64,000 nucleotides of DNA from WRDF01 sp031552235 (GCA_031552235.1 JAVBMR010000016.1:44898-108897), one strand, 5' to 3'; positions 53,108-61,071 are shown, numbered from the stretch's first letter. Notes: generated by a model not told the origin, from the letters alone. Numbers and translations: made by a program.

Positions 53108-53515
53108 ATGAAAAGGCTTATTTTATTAACACTTCTCTCCTATTATCTGTGCACTCCTTTGAGTGCACAGGAATCTTTCACTCCGGATGATTTTGCAAAT
53201 CCTGCTATAGTACAGGATGAGGACATGCTAATTGGGAGCCCCTATGACTTAGAATTAATATTTCCTTTAAATTCAGACGGAATTGTAAATGCCCATACAA
53301 GAGGGGGGATTGTTTATCCTTTATTAATAGTTAATGGCGTAATCATCAGGGATGAAAATCAGTTGAATAATTTCCGCAATAATTATTTGGATAAAATAAG
53401 GAAACGAAAGAAATTCTATACTAAAGAAAAGGCTACAAAAATGGGGATAAAAGACGCGCCCCGTGATGGAGTCGTATGGGTCACTACACGAAAAGGAGTA
53501 GTTATAGAGTTATAA
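53108..53515 (+). CDS. Secreted immunity-type protein behind tip 2
   Basis: A 135-residue protein with a signal peptide (MKRLILLTLLSYYLCTPLSAQ). The mature part, with PLLIVNGVIIRDENQLNNF and the ending GVVWVTTRKGVVIEL, looks like the plug-type sequence of TonB-dependent proteins. It starts seven bases after the toxin stop and would act in the periplasm, where it could block an incoming toxin. The immunity role is inferred from position. Confidence 0.6.
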   Translation: MKRLILLTLLSYYLCTPLSAQESFTPDDFANPAIVQDEDMLIGSPYDLELIFPLNSDGIVNAHTRGGIVYPLLIVNGVIIRDENQLNNFRNNYLDKIRKRKKFYTKEKATKMGIKDAPRDGVVWVTTRKGVVIEL

Positions 53516-53572
53516 TGGTTTACGAATATTTCTCGCGGTACGATCTTTTATTGGGTTTAAAATAGATTCGAC

Positions 53573-54337
53573 ATGAAAAAAGCAATCGTATTTTTGACAT
53601 TCATCATGTATGCCATATCTGCATCGGGACAGGGATTAGATTACTATGATTTTAAGGTAAACGCCCAAGACACGGTAATTAACATCCCCTATGGGGGCAA
53701 AGAGGCAAATTCTGGAATCAATCTGGATAATGGGTTTACTTATTTCTTAACTTTTTACGAGGATTTTGCCACTTATGTTTTATATGTATCCGCACCATCT
53801 CCATCTTCAATATATGATGCTTTGCTCAGGCATGCGAGTCCGATTGTTTTCTTAACACTTTCCTGGGGGGATTACAGTATTCGAGGGAATAAGATGCTTT
53901 TTAACGACAGGGTAGCTGGTTTCAAAATGGAAGCTTCTATCGAAGGCAATGAGATCAAGTTCCGCAGGGATTATTTTCCTGATATTGATAAACATGTTTG
54001 GGATATATTGCGGTCGAATGAAAGCACAAGTAGCTTATTTGCCATATTCGACTGTAAGAAAGCTGAACGCTACCGGAATGATTATGATAAAAAATTCAGA
54101 AAGCCGTTTGAATTTACCCCCGGCGTTTATAACCATTCATTGGAGATATCTGAAAATGGCGAATGGAAGAAAAAACATCGTGACCTTGTGCTTGCTGAAG
54201 GTAAATGGCACAGAAAGCGGAACATTTTAATTCTGAACTGCCCAAAGTTGAAATGTGATTTTTATATGGTGATCGGGGAAGAAAAATTGACAAGTATGTT
54301 GTTGCTGGGAGATGTTTTTGGGACGGATTATGAGTAA
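53573..54337 (+). CDS. Second secreted protein, immunity from a lost tip
   Basis: A 254-residue protein with a signal peptide (MKKAIVFLTFIMYAISASGQ) and no family I recognise. It is preceded by a 36-base copy of the tip 2 toxin 3' end, which encodes RYDLLLGLK and a stop against WYDLSPVLK and a stop in tip 2, at the same distance from the ATG. It therefore probably followed a related toxin that has been lost. No promoter or RBS beyond this context is evident. Confidence 0.55.
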   Translation: MKKAIVFLTFIMYAISASGQGLDYYDFKVNAQDTVINIPYGGKEANSGINLDNGFTYFLTFYEDFATYVLYVSAPSPSSIYDALLRHASPIVFLTLSWGDYSIRGNKMLFNDRVAGFKMEASIEGNEIKFRRDYFPDIDKHVWDILRSNESTSSLFAIFDCKKAERYRNDYDKKFRKPFEFTPGVYNHSLEISENGEWKKKHRDLVLAEGKWHRKRNILILNCPKLKCDFYMVIGEEKLTSMLLLGDVFGTDYE

Positions 54338-54349
54338 ACTATAAAGAAA

Positions 54350-54491
54350 AGTTCTTTGACACGACTTCGGTTCGCGCTACTACAACCCGTACCTGGGGCG
54401 CTGGTTCAATGTCGATCCGGCGCTGCAAATGACCAACCCCTACATCTATTGCGGCAACAGCCCGATGATGTATGTCGACCCGGATGTGGAG
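54350..54491 (+). repeat. RHS core-tail repeat, copy D
   Basis: 142 bases, ends identical to B and C, in-frame TGA before the core, and nearly identical to copy A. It carries a GGG-to-GTG change (MMYVDPDVE instead of DPDGE) at the core boundary. Confidence 0.85.
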
Positions 54492-55358
54492 TTAGCATGG
54501 TTTATTCCTGTAATATTTGGATTAGTAGGCGGAGGGTTGAATTTGGCCGCTAACTGGGATAACATTGATGGTTTCTGGGATGGGCTGTCAACTTTTGCTG
54601 TTGGCGCGGCAGCTGGCGTAGCCTCATCTTTTACAGGCGGAGCATCTATCGGTGTTCAGATAAGTGTTGGCGCTGCGGGAGGAGCTCTTACTTCTTTCAA
54701 TAATTCATTGGTAGCCCAAACCGGCAAAAATTTTGATGGGATGTCTGATGTCAATTGGTCTGATGTAGGACGAAACACGCTCTCGGGTACCTTGGCTGGT
54801 GGTGCAGGAGCAGGCGTTGGTCATTGGGCGGCCAATTCAGGACTTATGATTAATAACATCAATAGTCCTTTATTGAGATCGGTAAGCGTTGCGCCAATAG
54901 CTTCTGGTGCAGGACATGTTATGGCGGGAACATCTTACGGTGTATTAAATGGGCAAAATTTAGGAGATGCTTTTGCCAGTTCTTTTGATGGGATTGAAAG
55001 GAGTATGATTACGGCTACTGTGACTGCCGGTGCAACGACAGTCGCCATTTCATATGCTCAAGGGATGAATCCTCTTACGGGAGAGAAAACAAGGGGATTT
55101 TCGATTCAAAAGCGAGACAATAGTAACTTGATTAAAAGTAAAAGATCCTTAGAAGAGCAAATTAAACTTCACCAACAAAAGAAGGCGGATTACATCAAAA
55201 ATCCGGATAAATATGACAATCAAGGATACTTGAAAAACGCAGGGTCAGATCAAGCGTTGCGTCAAAGGATAATTGAAGGTAGGATTCGTCATTTAGATCA
55301 TGAAATACGCACTTTTCAGGATCAAATAGATCAAATTAATAAACAAATTAAGCGCTAA
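54429..55358 (+). CDS. Displaced RHS tip 3, unknown toxin
   Basis: A 309-codon frame from the core remnant MTNPYIYCGNSPMMYVDPDVE through a Gly/Ala-rich linker to a charged helical C-terminal domain of about 95 residues. It contains SLEEQIKLHQQKKADYIKNP, then KYDNQGYLKNAG, then RQRIIEGRIRHLDHEIRTF. I have seen similar helical ends on RHS tips in Bacteroidota but cannot name an activity. The stop overlaps the next start (TAATG), so toxin and immunity are coupled. Confidence 0.6.
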   Translation: MTNPYIYCGNSPMMYVDPDVELAWFIPVIFGLVGGGLNLAANWDNIDGFWDGLSTFAVGAAAGVASSFTGGASIGVQISVGAAGGALTSFNNSLVAQTGKNFDGMSDVNWSDVGRNTLSGTLAGGAGAGVGHWAANSGLMINNINSPLLRSVSVAPIASGAGHVMAGTSYGVLNGQNLGDAFASSFDGIERSMITATVTAGATTVAISYAQGMNPLTGEKTRGFSIQKRDNSNLIKSKRSLEEQIKLHQQKKADYIKNPDKYDNQGYLKNAGSDQALRQRIIEGRIRHLDHEIRTFQDQIDQINKQIKR

Positions 55359-55651
55359 TGGCAATTACAATCGATGAGTTAGAAAAATGCTTATCTATTT
55401 TATTTAAAGAGATAAGAAAAAATGCCGGTTCGGAGATAAACCTTACAACTGATTATTATTGGAATATTCCGGAGGATGAAGCTTATAACATGAACTCAAA
55501 TCCGCAAGAATTGACTATTGGCCAGATAAGTGAGGAAATAGAAATAATTAAACGCTTATTAGATAATCCGGATAGTTATATTTCATATGATTTAAGACGT
55601 ATAGGCATTATTCTTATGGCTATGGGACATGAATATAAACTAATAATTTAG
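55358..55651 (+). CDS. Immunity-type protein of tip 3
   Basis: A 97-residue soluble acidic protein with no known family. Its ATG overlaps the tip 3 stop by one base (TAATG), which is the strongest sign of a toxin-immunity pair in the array. A short Glu/Ile-rich middle (SEEIEIIKRLLDN) suggests a mostly helical fold. Confidence 0.6.
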   Translation: MAITIDELEKCLSILFKEIRKNAGSEINLTTDYYWNIPEDEAYNMNSNPQELTIGQISEEIEIIKRLLDNPDSYISYDLRRIGIILMAMGHEYKLII

Positions 55652-55705
55652 TTGTTAACGTTTAAAAGCGACTTAGCAATGATGGTAAAATAAACACAAT
55701 TTATA

Positions 55706-56131
55706 ATGAATGTAACAGATAAATTTATGTCATTTCTGTCTGAGAAAAATTTTTCTCAGACAGAAATGACATACTACAAAAGTTTTGGAGACTATAAGAA
55801 AGTATTTTCTAATGGTCAGATGGGTATAATATTGCAGACAGATCGTTCTATACCACAACTCGAAATCTTTAAATGGCCCAAAGAAAAAGAAGGTTTTTCT
55901 TTGAACTTAATAAAAAAGTATATATTGGAGGATTATACTGTTGATTTTGCGAATATCGGAAATCAAATACCATCTCCTTCCAGCTTTATCGCGACTGGAG
56001 ATTTCTTCATAGACAATTTTGATGTAATATTACAACTTTTTGATGACGCTCATTATCATGAAACAAAAAAAGCATTGAAGAATATAGAAAAAATCGGCTA
56101 TGAGCAAATGATAGACTTTTTAAGTTCTTGA
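55706..56131 (+). CDS. Second immunity-type protein with an internal palindrome
   Basis: A 141-residue soluble protein starting MNVTDKFMSFLSEKNFSQTE, with no family I recognise. Codons 7-23 overlap a 48-base perfect palindrome (55726-55773). It has no adjacent toxin of its own, so it is probably immunity to a lost tip, or a second partner of tip 3. The frame is intact through the palindrome. Confidence 0.5.
   Translation: MNVTDKFMSFLSEKNFSQTEMTYYKSFGDYKKVFSNGQMGIILQTDRSIPQLEIFKWPKEKEGFSLNLIKKYILEDYTVDFANIGNQIPSPSSFIATGDFFIDNFDVILQLFDDAHYHETKKALKNIEKIGYEQMIDFLSS
55726..55773. repeat. 48-bp perfect palindrome without spacer
   Basis: The left arm (55726-55749) begins TATGTCATTTCTG and ends GAGAAAAA; the right arm is its exact reverse complement. 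There is no loop. It lies inside an open frame. Confidence 0.95.
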
Positions 56132-56171
56132 GAGAATATGTAGGACTTGGTCGATGATTGTTGCTCTGGTA

Positions 56172-56232
56172 GACCAACCCCTACATCTATTGCGGCAACA
56201 GCCCGATGATGTATGTCGACCCGGACGGAGAG
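56172..56232 (+). repeat. RHS core-tail repeat, copy E (short)
   Basis: Only the last 61 bases of the unit remain, from GACCAACCCC to the codons for DPDGE. The first 81 bases of the other copies are missing. Confidence 0.85.
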
Positions 56233-57192
56233 TTAGCATGGTTTATTCCCATTATTATTGGCGCGGCCATTGGTGCCGGTAGCTACACTGCATCCGTAGC
56301 ATTCAGCCTTGGTGGATTCGACAATTGGGACTGGTTTAATTTTGCGTTTTCAACATGGGCCGGAGCTATAGGGGGAGGTATGTCAAGTGGAATCGGAAGT
56401 GCGGCTGCAAGTATGCAAGGTCTTGAACGGTTTGCATTTCAGACTCTGGCACATAGTTATTCGGGGGGCGTTATGTCTGTAGCAAGCGGTGGTAATTTTG
56501 GTGCAGGTGCGCTGTCCGCGGGATTTGGGTCGCTCTCTGCTAGATTTGCTGGGGCTTTGACCTCAGGCATGGGTAATTTTGCACAGGGATCTGCAATGAT
56601 CGGTGCGGGTGCATTGTCTGGAGGAGTCGGAGCGGAACTTGCTGGCGGTAATTTCTGGGCAGGCGCCGGGCAGGGGTTGATAGTGACAGGGTTGAATCAT
56701 TGGTGGCATGGCATTGCGAATAAATTAATATCGAATACATCGAGAGCGACTGGGACAATAACAGTTGCAGGAGGAGATGAGCCTGGTCACTTTATTCCTA
56801 CAGCAGAGGCGACTATAACTACAGGAGTAAGCACTACCCGAGATGACTCAATAATTAATTTGGACGTTACTACTGATATGCATGAAGGAACTGTATCACA
56901 AACTTATTCGTTGGGTATATTAGAGCAGCGGGCTGGATTGTCCGTGAGCAGTAATGGTCAACTTTCAACATACTTAGAATCAGGTAGCGGATCGGGTGCT
57001 CTAAATGTAGGCTTAGGGATGAATCCTAAATATGTGGAACTAAATATAGGAATAAGCTATAATGATAATGGTTATGGACTATCATTGAAAATTCCGAATA
57101 AAACAGCATCTATTTTCCCTATTTTTAGAATTATGAGAATTGGTCTGCCAGCAGCAACTGGAGTACTAGTCCCTGCATTAATTAAACACTAA
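56206..57192 (+). CDS. Displaced RHS tip 4, membrane-type toxin candidate
   Basis: A 328-codon frame beginning MMYVDPDGE from copy E. It continues with a long Gly/Ala-rich hydrophobic linker to the junction motif GGNFWAGAGQGLIVTGLNH (residues about 147-165) and then a C-terminal domain rich in Thr/Ser and beta-type sequence. It ends in a hydrophobic tail (FPIFRIMRIGLPAATGVLV). The last domain and its immunity protein are related to those of tip 5. A pore-forming or envelope-acting toxin is an inference from the membrane-anchored immunity proteins. Expression from here is doubtful. Confidence 0.55.
   Translation: MMYVDPDGELAWFIPIIIGAAIGAGSYTASVAFSLGGFDNWDWFNFAFSTWAGAIGGGMSSGIGSAAASMQGLERFAFQTLAHSYSGGVMSVASGGNFGAGALSAGFGSLSARFAGALTSGMGNFAQGSAMIGAGALSGGVGAELAGGNFWAGAGQGLIVTGLNHWWHGIANKLISNTSRATGTITVAGGDEPGHFIPTAEATITTGVSTTRDDSIINLDVTTDMHEGTVSQTYSLGILEQRAGLSVSSNGQLSTYLESGSGSGALNVGLGMNPKYVELNIGISYNDNGYGLSLKIPNKTASIFPIFRIMRIGLPAATGVLVPALIKH
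56644..56700 (+). repeat. Second-tier junction repeat, copy a
   Basis: Encodes GGNFWAGAGQGLIVTGLNH inside tip 4. Near-identical DNA recurs at the head of tips 5, 6, 7 and 8. Confidence 0.8.
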
Positions 57193-57204
57193 CAAATAAA
57201 ATTT

Positions 57205-57999
57205 ATGAACAGAAGTAAAAAGATAGTTTTGTTAATTATTGGGGTAGTTATTCTGGTTGCCCTAGGTGTTTTGTTTATTCATACGCATCGGTTACAGCTG
57301 GAATATGATAGGGCAAATGTGTCATATTCATTCAGTTCCGGATTTAATTCAGCAGACTCATTGCTTTTCAATACAGCAGAATTGCAGAATCTTATTCCGG
57401 TTTTTCAAACTTTCTCTGATATAAGGCCTGTGCTTAAACAATTTCAGTATAAAGATATGGGGTTTCTTTTTTATACTATAATATTGCTGAATGATGATAA
57501 GTCATGGGCGGAAACAATCTTTATACAGAATGAAGAGTATAGACAAGCAAAAAGAGGGATTGGGGCATTTGGTTTGTTCGAAACAACGATCGCTCAGACG
57601 AAGGTCGAGAAGGTTGACAGTATAATATGTAGTTATATCGCGGAAAGCGATCTGTTGCAAGAAGAAAAATTCAATGATAACTTTCACAGCTTTTATGGAA
57701 TTGTTCAATCTTTCTCATTGCGATATGGGCAGAATATGCTTAGCGACATGTCTTTCCAACCGCCATTAATAAACAGTAAGAGAACTCCGGTTCCTTTCGT
57801 ATTTGCATTTCTAAAAAAGGGGACTACTGTTTATTTTATAAATTTCATTCCCAAAAGTGTCAGGTATGTAATAGGGAGAGATTATACAAAAGAAATATGG
57901 AAAGATTTTGGTAAAAGCTGGATTTTTAATTCAGATTCGGATGAGGTGTTATATAAAGAAATCCCCTCTGATTTTTTAAGAGGTATCATAAACTACTAA
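57205..57999 (+). CDS. Membrane-anchored immunity-type protein of tip 4
   Basis: A 264-residue protein with one N-terminal helix (about residues 6-28) and a large outside domain. It is a diverged paralogue of the protein at 58651: both have KVDSIICSY, then PFVFAFLKKGTTVYFI (or PFMFAFLKKGTTVYFI), and end SDFLRGIINY or ADFLGGIINYH. It starts 12 bases after the tip 4 stop. No family is known to me. Confidence 0.55.
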   Translation: MNRSKKIVLLIIGVVILVALGVLFIHTHRLQLEYDRANVSYSFSSGFNSADSLLFNTAELQNLIPVFQTFSDIRPVLKQFQYKDMGFLFYTIILLNDDKSWAETIFIQNEEYRQAKRGIGAFGLFETTIAQTKVEKVDSIICSYIAESDLLQEEKFNDNFHSFYGIVQSFSLRYGQNMLSDMSFQPPLINSKRTPVPFVFAFLKKGTTVYFINFIPKSVRYVIGRDYTKEIWKDFGKSWIFNSDSDEVLYKEIPSDFLRGIINY

Positions 58000-58018
58000 G
58001 TTGTTATTAGGCTATTGG

Positions 58019-58108
58019 TGCTATCTCGGGCGGCATGGGTTCTGTGTTCGGCGGCGGTAATTTCTGGGCAGGCGCCGGGCAGGGGTTGATAGTGACAGGG
58101 TTGAATCA
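58019..58108 (+). repeat. Second-tier junction repeat, copy b
   Basis: Encodes AISGGMGSVFGGGNFWAGAGQ and LNH at the head of tip 5. It is the full 90-base form with the MGSVFG extension. Confidence 0.8.
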
Positions 58109-58619
58109 CTTGGGGGAAGAATGGTTTAGAGGAAAATCAGTTTCTTATAGCAAAGAAGTATCACATGTTCCCGGGGGACATCTTAGCGAACCTGACTTAG
58201 GTATAGATATGGAGATTACGGCAACAGCAGGGGGTCTTATAGAAGAACCAAATAGTGTTTTTTATACCGGTGTAAATGCTTATACGGATATACATAAGGA
58301 TGTATCTACAACATATACTTTTGGCACTAAATATAATAGGGTAGGCTTGACATTTGGGGAAGATGTCTCATTACATTTATATGGAAGTTCTTCAGCTTTT
58401 GGACACGAAATATATTTTAGTACAGGGTTTGATATTGGGTTAAATTATCATGTGAATGCAGGCCGAAACGTGGGATCAGGGCTTACTGGCGGTTATAATG
58501 TTCATATAAAAATATCACCTTTAGTTCCACTTGGAATATTTTTGTTTAAGCAAAGCGTCTCACCAGCGTTTATGAATGGGATCCAGCGTGCCACACCCGC
58601 CTTACAACCAATATACTAA
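58035..58619 (+). CDS. Displaced second-tier tip 5, paralogue of tip 4 toxin
   Basis: A 194-codon frame starting at the ATG of MGSVFGGGNFWAGAGQG, with no RHS core in front. The C-terminal domain (about 150 residues) is beta-rich and ends ISPLVPLGIFLFKQ and a short hydrophobic tail, like tip 4. The order toxin then membrane immunity (58651) also repeats that of tip 4, so the two are duplicated and diverged pairs. No promoter is visible, so it is probably silent. Confidence 0.55.
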   Translation: MGSVFGGGNFWAGAGQGLIVTGLNHLGEEWFRGKSVSYSKEVSHVPGGHLSEPDLGIDMEITATAGGLIEEPNSVFYTGVNAYTDIHKDVSTTYTFGTKYNRVGLTFGEDVSLHLYGSSSAFGHEIYFSTGFDIGLNYHVNAGRNVGSGLTGGYNVHIKISPLVPLGIFLFKQSVSPAFMNGIQRATPALQPIY

Positions 58620-58650
58620 ATAATTTAATGAAATTATAAATTGAGTGGTT

Positions 58651-59403
58651 ATGAAAAAAGATCCTATAATAGCGCTGAGTATATTGGGAGTTATACTGAG
58701 CTTATTTATTGTGTTTATTATTATTACGTATAAGCCTCTTAAGGATATACAAAATGCCAGCTTGAAAACGAACAGCACGGTTATACACAATACTAAATTT
58801 AATGCGGTCGATTCATCGGTATTCTTAAATTCTGTTTTAGGCTCAACAATAAAATTCAGCAATATTTTAGAATGGACAGACCTTAGGCCGGTCCCTAAAG
58901 ATTTTGAGTATTCGAAAGACGGTAAAACTATTGGGGTTGTTTCTTATGCTGTGATCGAATTAGAAGATAGCTTGTCTTTTGATGAATCTGTATTTATTCT
59001 GAATGAAGAATACAAAAAGAGAAATAACAGGGTATATACAGCGAACTATTGTGTTATGTTTGCGTTGGATACTCCGGTCAGCAAGGTTGACAGTATTATA
59101 TGCAGTTATTCCGGCGACTCTAATGAACTGCAAGAGGTCGTATACACGGAAAATTTCAGGAGTTATTATGTTCCTGTCAAGGATTTTTCAATACGCTATG
59201 GGGTAAATGAACCTGTCGATATGTATTTTATTTCATCAATAGTTAATTTTAAACAATATCCTCAACCATTCATGTTCGCATTTCTCAAAAAAGGAACTAC
59301 CGTTTACTTTATAACTTACATTCCATTTGAAAAAGAAAATAATAAGTTTGTTTATGAGGAAGTTCCTGCGGATTTCTTGGGAGGTATTATAAATTATCAT
59401 TAA
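58651..59403 (+). CDS. Membrane-anchored immunity-type protein of tip 5
   Basis: A 250-residue protein from the ATG at 58651 (MKKDPIIALSILG); a GTG two codons upstream is less likely. One N-terminal helix is followed by a soluble domain related to the protein at 57205. It starts 31 bases after the tip 5 stop. Confidence 0.55.
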   Translation: MKKDPIIALSILGVILSLFIVFIIITYKPLKDIQNASLKTNSTVIHNTKFNAVDSSVFLNSVLGSTIKFSNILEWTDLRPVPKDFEYSKDGKTIGVVSYAVIELEDSLSFDESVFILNEEYKKRNNRVYTANYCVMFALDTPVSKVDSIICSYSGDSNELQEVVYTENFRSYYVPVKDFSIRYGVNEPVDMYFISSIVNFKQYPQPFMFAFLKKGTTVYFITYIPFEKENNKFVYEEVPADFLGGIINYH

Positions 59404-59406
59404 TAG

Positions 59407-60047
59407 AGTTCTGCCTTTGAAGCTACGGCAGGGAAGTCGTTAGCGGCATTGGAGGGCAAAGTGTCCGAGGCGGCATATGCTGCAGCCAAGGCGGATTACA
59501 CAGCCGGAATGCTTGCCGTAGGAGCTATCTCGGGCGGCATGGGTTCTGTGTTCGGGGGTGGTAATTTCTGGGCAGGCGCTGATAGTGACAGGGTTGAATC
59601 ATTTACTTCATGCTAAAGCAGCAACTCAGAAAACAGAGATTAAAGAAGGTATGAAATGGAGTCCGGATATGCCGACTGTTGTAGAAAGTGGCGACAGACT
59701 TTTAGTGGTAAGTAAAGAAACGGGTAGATATATTGATGTGGAAAGAGCAAAACTGAAAAGTTCATATGTGGAAGCAGTGCAAAAAAAAAACCAATAACAA
59801 GTATTTCAACTTTAGAGGTACTTATTTTACACCTGTAGATAATGCAAGGATAAGTGGTATGTTTGAGACATTAATTATGACGCAACAACCTCCGGGTATC
59901 GGAATGTTGGGAGGAGATTCTTTCGTGGAGAGTATTAATCCAGGAAATTCGTTTACTCCAAAATATCAGCAGAAAATATATATACATATAAGGAATGCTC
60001 AATATCAACAGTCTAATCAATATCGACGGTGGGGTATAATTGAATAA
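59407..60047 (+). pseudogene. Displaced second-tier tip 6, broken twice
   Basis: The head (59407-59616) encodes a linker with FEATAGKSLAALEGKVSEAA, then AISGGMGSVFGGGNFWAGA. It then shifts out of frame, because 11 bases present in the other copies (in the GQG segment) are missing, and it stops soon after. A second frame (from about 59580) holds the continuing LIVTGLNHLLHA and a toxin-like segment ending VEAVQKKNQ. This stops at a run of ten A (59781-59790). With nine A it would continue into the frame to 60047 (KTNNKYFNFRGTYFTPVDNA and on). Tip 6 is therefore a dead or slipped cassette; its activity is not recognisable. Confidence 0.65.
59524..59601 (+). repeat. Second-tier junction repeat, copy c (11 bases deleted)
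   Basis: Reads GCTATCTCGGGCGGCATGGG like copy b, up to GGGCAGGCGC, then lacks 11 bases before TGATAGTGACAGGG. Confidence 0.75.
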
Positions 60048-60050
60048 ATT

Positions 60051-60458
60051 ATGATATTTCTTTATCTTTTTATTTTCGTTACTTTCTTAGGTGTATTCTG
60101 GGCTCAAGTTCAAAGAGCCCGGAATATTCTAAGAACGATCTACAGTATTATATCAGAAAATCGTAAGGCTTTTGACTCGAAGATACTTGACAGTATAGGC
60201 CGGGATAGGTTAGTTATTTTTGATAACTTGATATCTAATAACGCACAATTATATATTATATATGATGACGGAAACAGCATAAAAATTGATCCCTTGAATA
60301 ATAATATAACTCAGTATTTATCAAAAAGCAAATACAAGAAATTACATGCAAAGCTAAAGAAGAAGATGTTAATTTATTCTTGCATATTTTCACCATCGAT
60401 CTATTATAAATTAGAAGGCCCCAATCAAAATGTCATTCTATGGATATTTAATTATTAA
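60051..60458 (+). CDS. Membrane-anchored immunity-type protein of tip 6
   Basis: A 135-residue protein with one N-terminal helix (MIFLYLFIFVTFLGVFWAQV) and a basic soluble part with no known family. It starts three bases after the tip 6 frame ends, which is the only ground for calling it immunity. It is intact although tip 6 is broken. Confidence 0.5.
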   Translation: MIFLYLFIFVTFLGVFWAQVQRARNILRTIYSIISENRKAFDSKILDSIGRDRLVIFDNLISNNAQLYIIYDDGNSIKIDPLNNNITQYLSKSKYKKLHAKLKKKMLIYSCIFSPSIYYKLEGPNQNVILWIFNY

Positions 60459-60468
60459 CTAGCCTGAC

Positions 60469-61047
60469 GTGGGAATGCTTGCTGTAGGAGCTATCTCGGA
60501 CGGCATGGGTTCTGTGTTCGGAGGCGGTAATTTCTGGCAGGGTGCCGGACAGGGTGCTATAACTTCTGCTTTGAATGAGGTCGTACATGAAGTTGGCACT
60601 CGAAAGAAATCATACACTGAATATGCAAAAGAAGCATTCCCTCTGATAGGCGAACAGGTAATGGAACCTTTGGATGGTTTTTGGGATCATTTTCTTAATA
60701 TTGGAGGCAGGGAATACGTTCATTATAGTGAGTCAGGTCATAGAACTGTTTATCCTGTTGGATGGAATGGAAAGGCGAGTTTGCCAATGAATATAGGGAT
60801 GGCCCCCTTGCCCAAAATTAAAGGAGCAAAGATTTTTATTAAAGGTTTTGGGAATGTTAATAAAGCTAAATATCATGATTTTATTAAACCGGGTGTGCTT
60901 GGGTCGGCTGGTAAGTATTATAAATATGTAGGTGACAATCCAGATATATTTATACAGAAAGGGAACATAATGCTAAGAGGCACTGGTGGAGGATTTGTAG
61001 GAAAAACTTATGATACTGGGCTTAATGTATTTGATTTCTTTTATTAA
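60469..61047 (+). CDS. Displaced second-tier tip 7, unknown toxin
   Basis: A 192-codon frame starting MGMLAVGAISDGMGSVFGGG with the junction motif NFWQGAGQGAITSALN, then a toxin-type domain. The end has KYHDFIKPGVLGSAGKY, then VGDNPDIFIQKGNIMLRGTGG and GKTYDTGLNVFDFF. This pattern of NPDI, G-I-x-L and GKT-x-x-T resembles ends of RHS toxins in other bacteria that I cannot name. The DUF4279-like gene behind it is the probable immunity partner. Confidence 0.55.
   Translation: MGMLAVGAISDGMGSVFGGGNFWQGAGQGAITSALNEVVHEVGTRKKSYTEYAKEAFPLIGEQVMEPLDGFWDHFLNIGGREYVHYSESGHRTVYPVGWNGKASLPMNIGMAPLPKIKGAKIFIKGFGNVNKAKYHDFIKPGVLGSAGKYYKYVGDNPDIFIQKGNIMLRGTGGGFVGKTYDTGLNVFDFFY
60473..60577 (+). repeat. Second-tier junction repeat, copy d
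   Basis: Encodes GMLAVGAISDGMGSVFGG, then GNFWQGAGQGAI. It shares the MLAVGAIS segment with the head of tip 6, so the second-tier unit extends to the left of the GGNFW motif in these copies. Confidence 0.75.
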
Positions 61048-61071
61048 CAATATAAATTTTAATGTAGAGAC

